Below, piece by piece: positions 62,395 through 64,000 of a stretch of 64,000 nucleotides of DNA; position 1 is the stretch's first letter, and the number at the start of each line of letters is the position of its first letter. The notes under the pieces were generated by a model. It did no database searches, had not been told where the DNA came from, and saw only the letters and a program-made list of their open reading frames with translations. The DNA lies in assembly GCF_011316935.1 (NCBI RefSeq), contig NZ_WLYS01000003.1, positions 124,001 to 188,000 of the forward strand, read 5' to 3'. Source of the stretch: Sphingobacterium chungjuense. GTDB taxonomy: Bacteria > Bacteroidota > Bacteroidia > Sphingobacteriales > Sphingobacteriaceae. The position numbers and the translations under genes were made by a program.

Positions 62395-63292
62395 CTGCGG
62401 TCGCACTCTGCTCGAACTTCAGCACTTCTTTCAATATTTCGTTTTCGAGTCGCCTGTGTAATTTATTGCTGTTGCTCACGGCATGCAAATCGATACGATA
62501 TTTCACGTAATCTTTACCAATCTCCACGACTTTGAGCTCCATCTCTTCACCGTCTTGCAGATTGGGATGCGCTTGCAAACTTTCTCGCAAGGCTGATTCT
62601 AATAGCTCCACCTCCAAAGCAACATCTAGTGGCAACTCAAATTTCACCGCAAATAAACTGGATGGATGCGCCGAATGGTTCGTCAACGTAGATGTAAATA
62701 CCATATTGTTGGGCACCATCACCATATCGTCTTCTTCGTCTTGAAATACAATATTGGCTAAAGTAATATCAATAATTCGCCCCTGCTGATTACCTACTCG
62801 TATGCGATCTCCTATAGATAATTGATCGGAGAACATGATGATCAGGCCACTGATCATATTGGTAATATAATCGCGAAAAGTAACCGCAATGGCCATTGCA
62901 ACTATTGTTAAGCTGGTTACGAACTCTAGGGGATTGATCCCAAAAAAGATCATCATGGCAATGATGGCGCAAATAGCATTGGCTACGGCGGTCAACCGGT
63001 TTACTCCCAAAACGAAATTACCTCGCACTGCTCTATTGGCGTTTCGTGCGTGATAAATAGCAATAAAACTGTATCGAATGATCGAGAAAATAATACTGGG
63101 TATCAAGAACGTATACGCGGCAAGCAGCATCTGCATCGGAAAACTCCGAGCCCGCTTGGATTCTGGACTCAATGCATATATTTCTTCAAACTGCACCTGA
63201 CTCCAAATCAAAATTCCTGCTATCACGATCTTCAATATAAAAATCATGATCTGCCTAGAGCGCCGTTTATTATTCGAATAATCCGTATTCAT
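62381..63292 (-). CDS. Mechanosensitive ion channel, MscS family
   Basis: A 303-residue membrane channel that opens on membrane tension. Hydrophobic helices lie near residues 12-32, 50-75 and 92-118, then the pore-lining TM3 and hinge region AVTFRDYITNMISGLIIMFSDQ (about 133-155). The beta domain follows with IGDRIRVGNQQGRIIDITLANIVFQDEEDDMVMVPNNMVFTS-type residues. Closer to the small-conductance MscS core (286 residues in E. coli) than to multi-domain forms. Overlaps coaA's 3' end by 14 bases. Confidence 0.92.
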   Translation of the reverse strand: MNTDYSNNKRRSRQIMIFILKIVIAGILIWSQVQFEEIYALSPESKRARSFPMQMLLAAYTFLIPSIIFSIIRYSFIAIYHARNANRAVRGNFVLGVNRLTAVANAICAIIAMMIFFGINPLEFVTSLTIVAMAIAVTFRDYITNMISGLIIMFSDQLSIGDRIRVGNQQGRIIDITLANIVFQDEEDDMVMVPNNMVFTSTLTNHSAHPSSLFAVKFELPLDVALEVELLESALRESLQAHPNLQDGEEMELKVVEIGKDYVKYRIDLHAVSNSNKLHRRLENEILKEVLKFEQSATAAKSV

Positions 63293-63354
63293 AGTCGACT
63301 AAAGTAGCTAATTTTCCATTTATTTTTATCGCTGCTGTACTTTTTCCTGCAAAA

Positions 63355-63386
63355 CAAATGCCCATCTGTGATTGGATGGGCATTTG
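63355..63386 (-). terminator. Terminator after the S9 peptidase gene
   Basis: Twelve-bp stem CAAATGCCCATC (63355-63366) with GATGGGCATTTG (63375-63386), 8-base loop, 47 bases past the minus-strand peptidase stop; the exit side has GTTTTG. It isolates the peptidase gene from the mscS-like gene. Confidence 0.7.
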
Positions 63387-63432
63387 TATCCTAAGTAGCA
63401 TTCGTGTGCTACAGTGGTCGGTAATGGTATGA

Positions 63433-64000
63433 CTATCGACTTAACGGTCTTTCGCGATTCATTTCCACCATATCCACCTCATCCATTTTTGAATCACCGA
63501 TCAGATGTTGGGAAAAATAGTCGGCCATTTTCCAAAAGAAATATTCGGTCATATCGCCAAAAGCGTGTCTTTGCCCTGGCAATAACAAGAAATCAAATCG
63601 TTTATTGGCTTTGATCAGGGCTTCCGCCATACGAATAGAATTGGCAGGGTGCACGTTATTATCAATATCGCCGGTGGCGATCAATAATTTACCTTTCAAG
63701 TTCTTAGCCAAGACCGAATTGCGGTCAATGTCGTACGTAAACGTAGTATCGCCTTTTGTAGAGATCTTCTCGCCTACGCCATGATGGCGTTCGCTCCACC
63801 AACGGTTGTAAATATTATTTTCGTGATTACCAGCTCCAGATACAGCTACTTTGAAGAAATCTGGATATACGAGCATGGCGGCGGTAGACATAAATCCTCC
63901 ACCCGAATGACCGGTGATGCCAACTCTATTGACATCGATAAATGGATGGCGATCGGCCAACTGCTCGGCAGCTACTTTTTTGTCTTCCAAACCATAATCG
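63433..64000 (-). CDS. S9 family peptidase (prolyl oligopeptidase/DPP IV-like), C-terminal part
   Basis: The 3' end of a serine peptidase; the frame runs off the right edge of the window, so the start is outside. About 189 residues of the alpha/beta-hydrolase domain are seen. The nucleophile Ser is in GITGHSGGGFM (GxSxGG), the Asp in LLIATGDIDNNVHPANS and the His in LLLPGQRHAFGDM, completing the triad. The context NHENNIYNRWWSERHHG after the nucleophile is typical for DPP IV-like secreted peptidases of Bacteroidota. Apparent TTG start at 63988 is internal. Confidence 0.92.
   Translation of the reverse strand, partial: DYGLEDKKVAAEQLADRHPFIDVNRVGITGHSGGGFMSTAAMLVYPDFFKVAVSGAGNHENNIYNRWWSERHHGVGEKISTKGDTTFTYDIDRNSVLAKNLKGKLLIATGDIDNNVHPANSIRMAEALIKANKRFDFLLLPGQRHAFGDMTEYFFWKMADYFSQHLIGDSKMDEVDMVEMNRERPLSR

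Overview
The window looks like chromosomal DNA of a Bacteroidota bacterium, most likely Sphingobacteriaceae (Sphingobacterium/Pedobacter/Olivibacter-like). The grounds are its moderate-to-low GC, A/T-rich start regions with few Shine-Dalgarno sites, promoter-like TTTG-N19-TAnnTTTG elements, many lipoproteins, a fimbrillin-like lipoprotein, an SpmA/SpmB-type fusion, and a carotenoid operon of the flavobacterial/sphingobacterial kind. This placement is inferred from gene content only. I see no rRNA, tRNA, CRISPR array, insertion sequence or prophage. Both ends of the window cut a gene (crtI on the left, an S9 peptidase on the right).

Layout. 1-4.9 kb: a tightly overlapping carotenoid/light operon (crtI end, crtB, SRPBCC protein, crtZ, lipocalin, photolyase, idi). 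5-9 kb: an I9-like lipoprotein, a GNAT enzyme, and a 63-residue peptide gene next to a large fimbrillin-like lipoprotein. 8.9-18 kb: housekeeping genes (FMN reductase, YkvA, PurL, a second lipocalin, DUF4268, S1/P1 nuclease, M13 peptidase). 18-23.6 kb: uxaC, a probable structured small RNA, a long RluA-type pseudouridine synthase and a dicarboxylate symporter. 23.6-33.7 kb: a Pst-like ABC importer divergent from a complete APS-reductase-type sulfate assimilation operon (sulfite reductase, cobA, siroheme synthase, cysH, cysD, cysN). 35.6-38.6 kb: a three-glycosyltransferase operon. 38.7-43.4 kb: a bestrophin, then an SMP-30 lactonase, a GH15 glucoamylase-like enzyme and a divergent glucose-dehydrogenase-like SDR. 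43.4-50.2 kb: the Exo-Lig-Lhr-PE DNA repair cassette followed by a membrane-anchored EEP phosphatase/nuclease. 50.3-59.5 kb: a TPR histidine kinase/LuxR regulator pair, RecX, a FrnE-like DsbA and a second two-component group. 59.7-64 kb: SpmAB-like membrane protein, mgsA, coaA, MscS channel and the S9 peptidase.

How genes work together. Idi supplies prenyl precursors to CrtB/CrtI/CrtZ; the photolyase and lipocalin in the same operon suggest a light or oxidative stress programme. The sulfur operon makes APS (CysDN), reduces it (CysH with Fe-S cysteines), reduces sulfite, and makes its own siroheme (CobA plus SirC/Met8-like). It carries no obvious sulfate permease, while the divergent Pst-like importer has a binding protein that has lost most residues known to hold phosphate; I propose it may import sulfate or another oxyanion. 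GH15, SDR and SMP-30 could form a glucan-glucose-gluconolactone-gluconate route. The most interesting leads are that importer, the candidate small RNA at about 19.74-19.88 kb, the peptide/fimbrillin pair, the cysteine-bearing N-terminal region of the RluA-type enzyme, and the EEP gene attached to the Lhr/ligase repair cassette.
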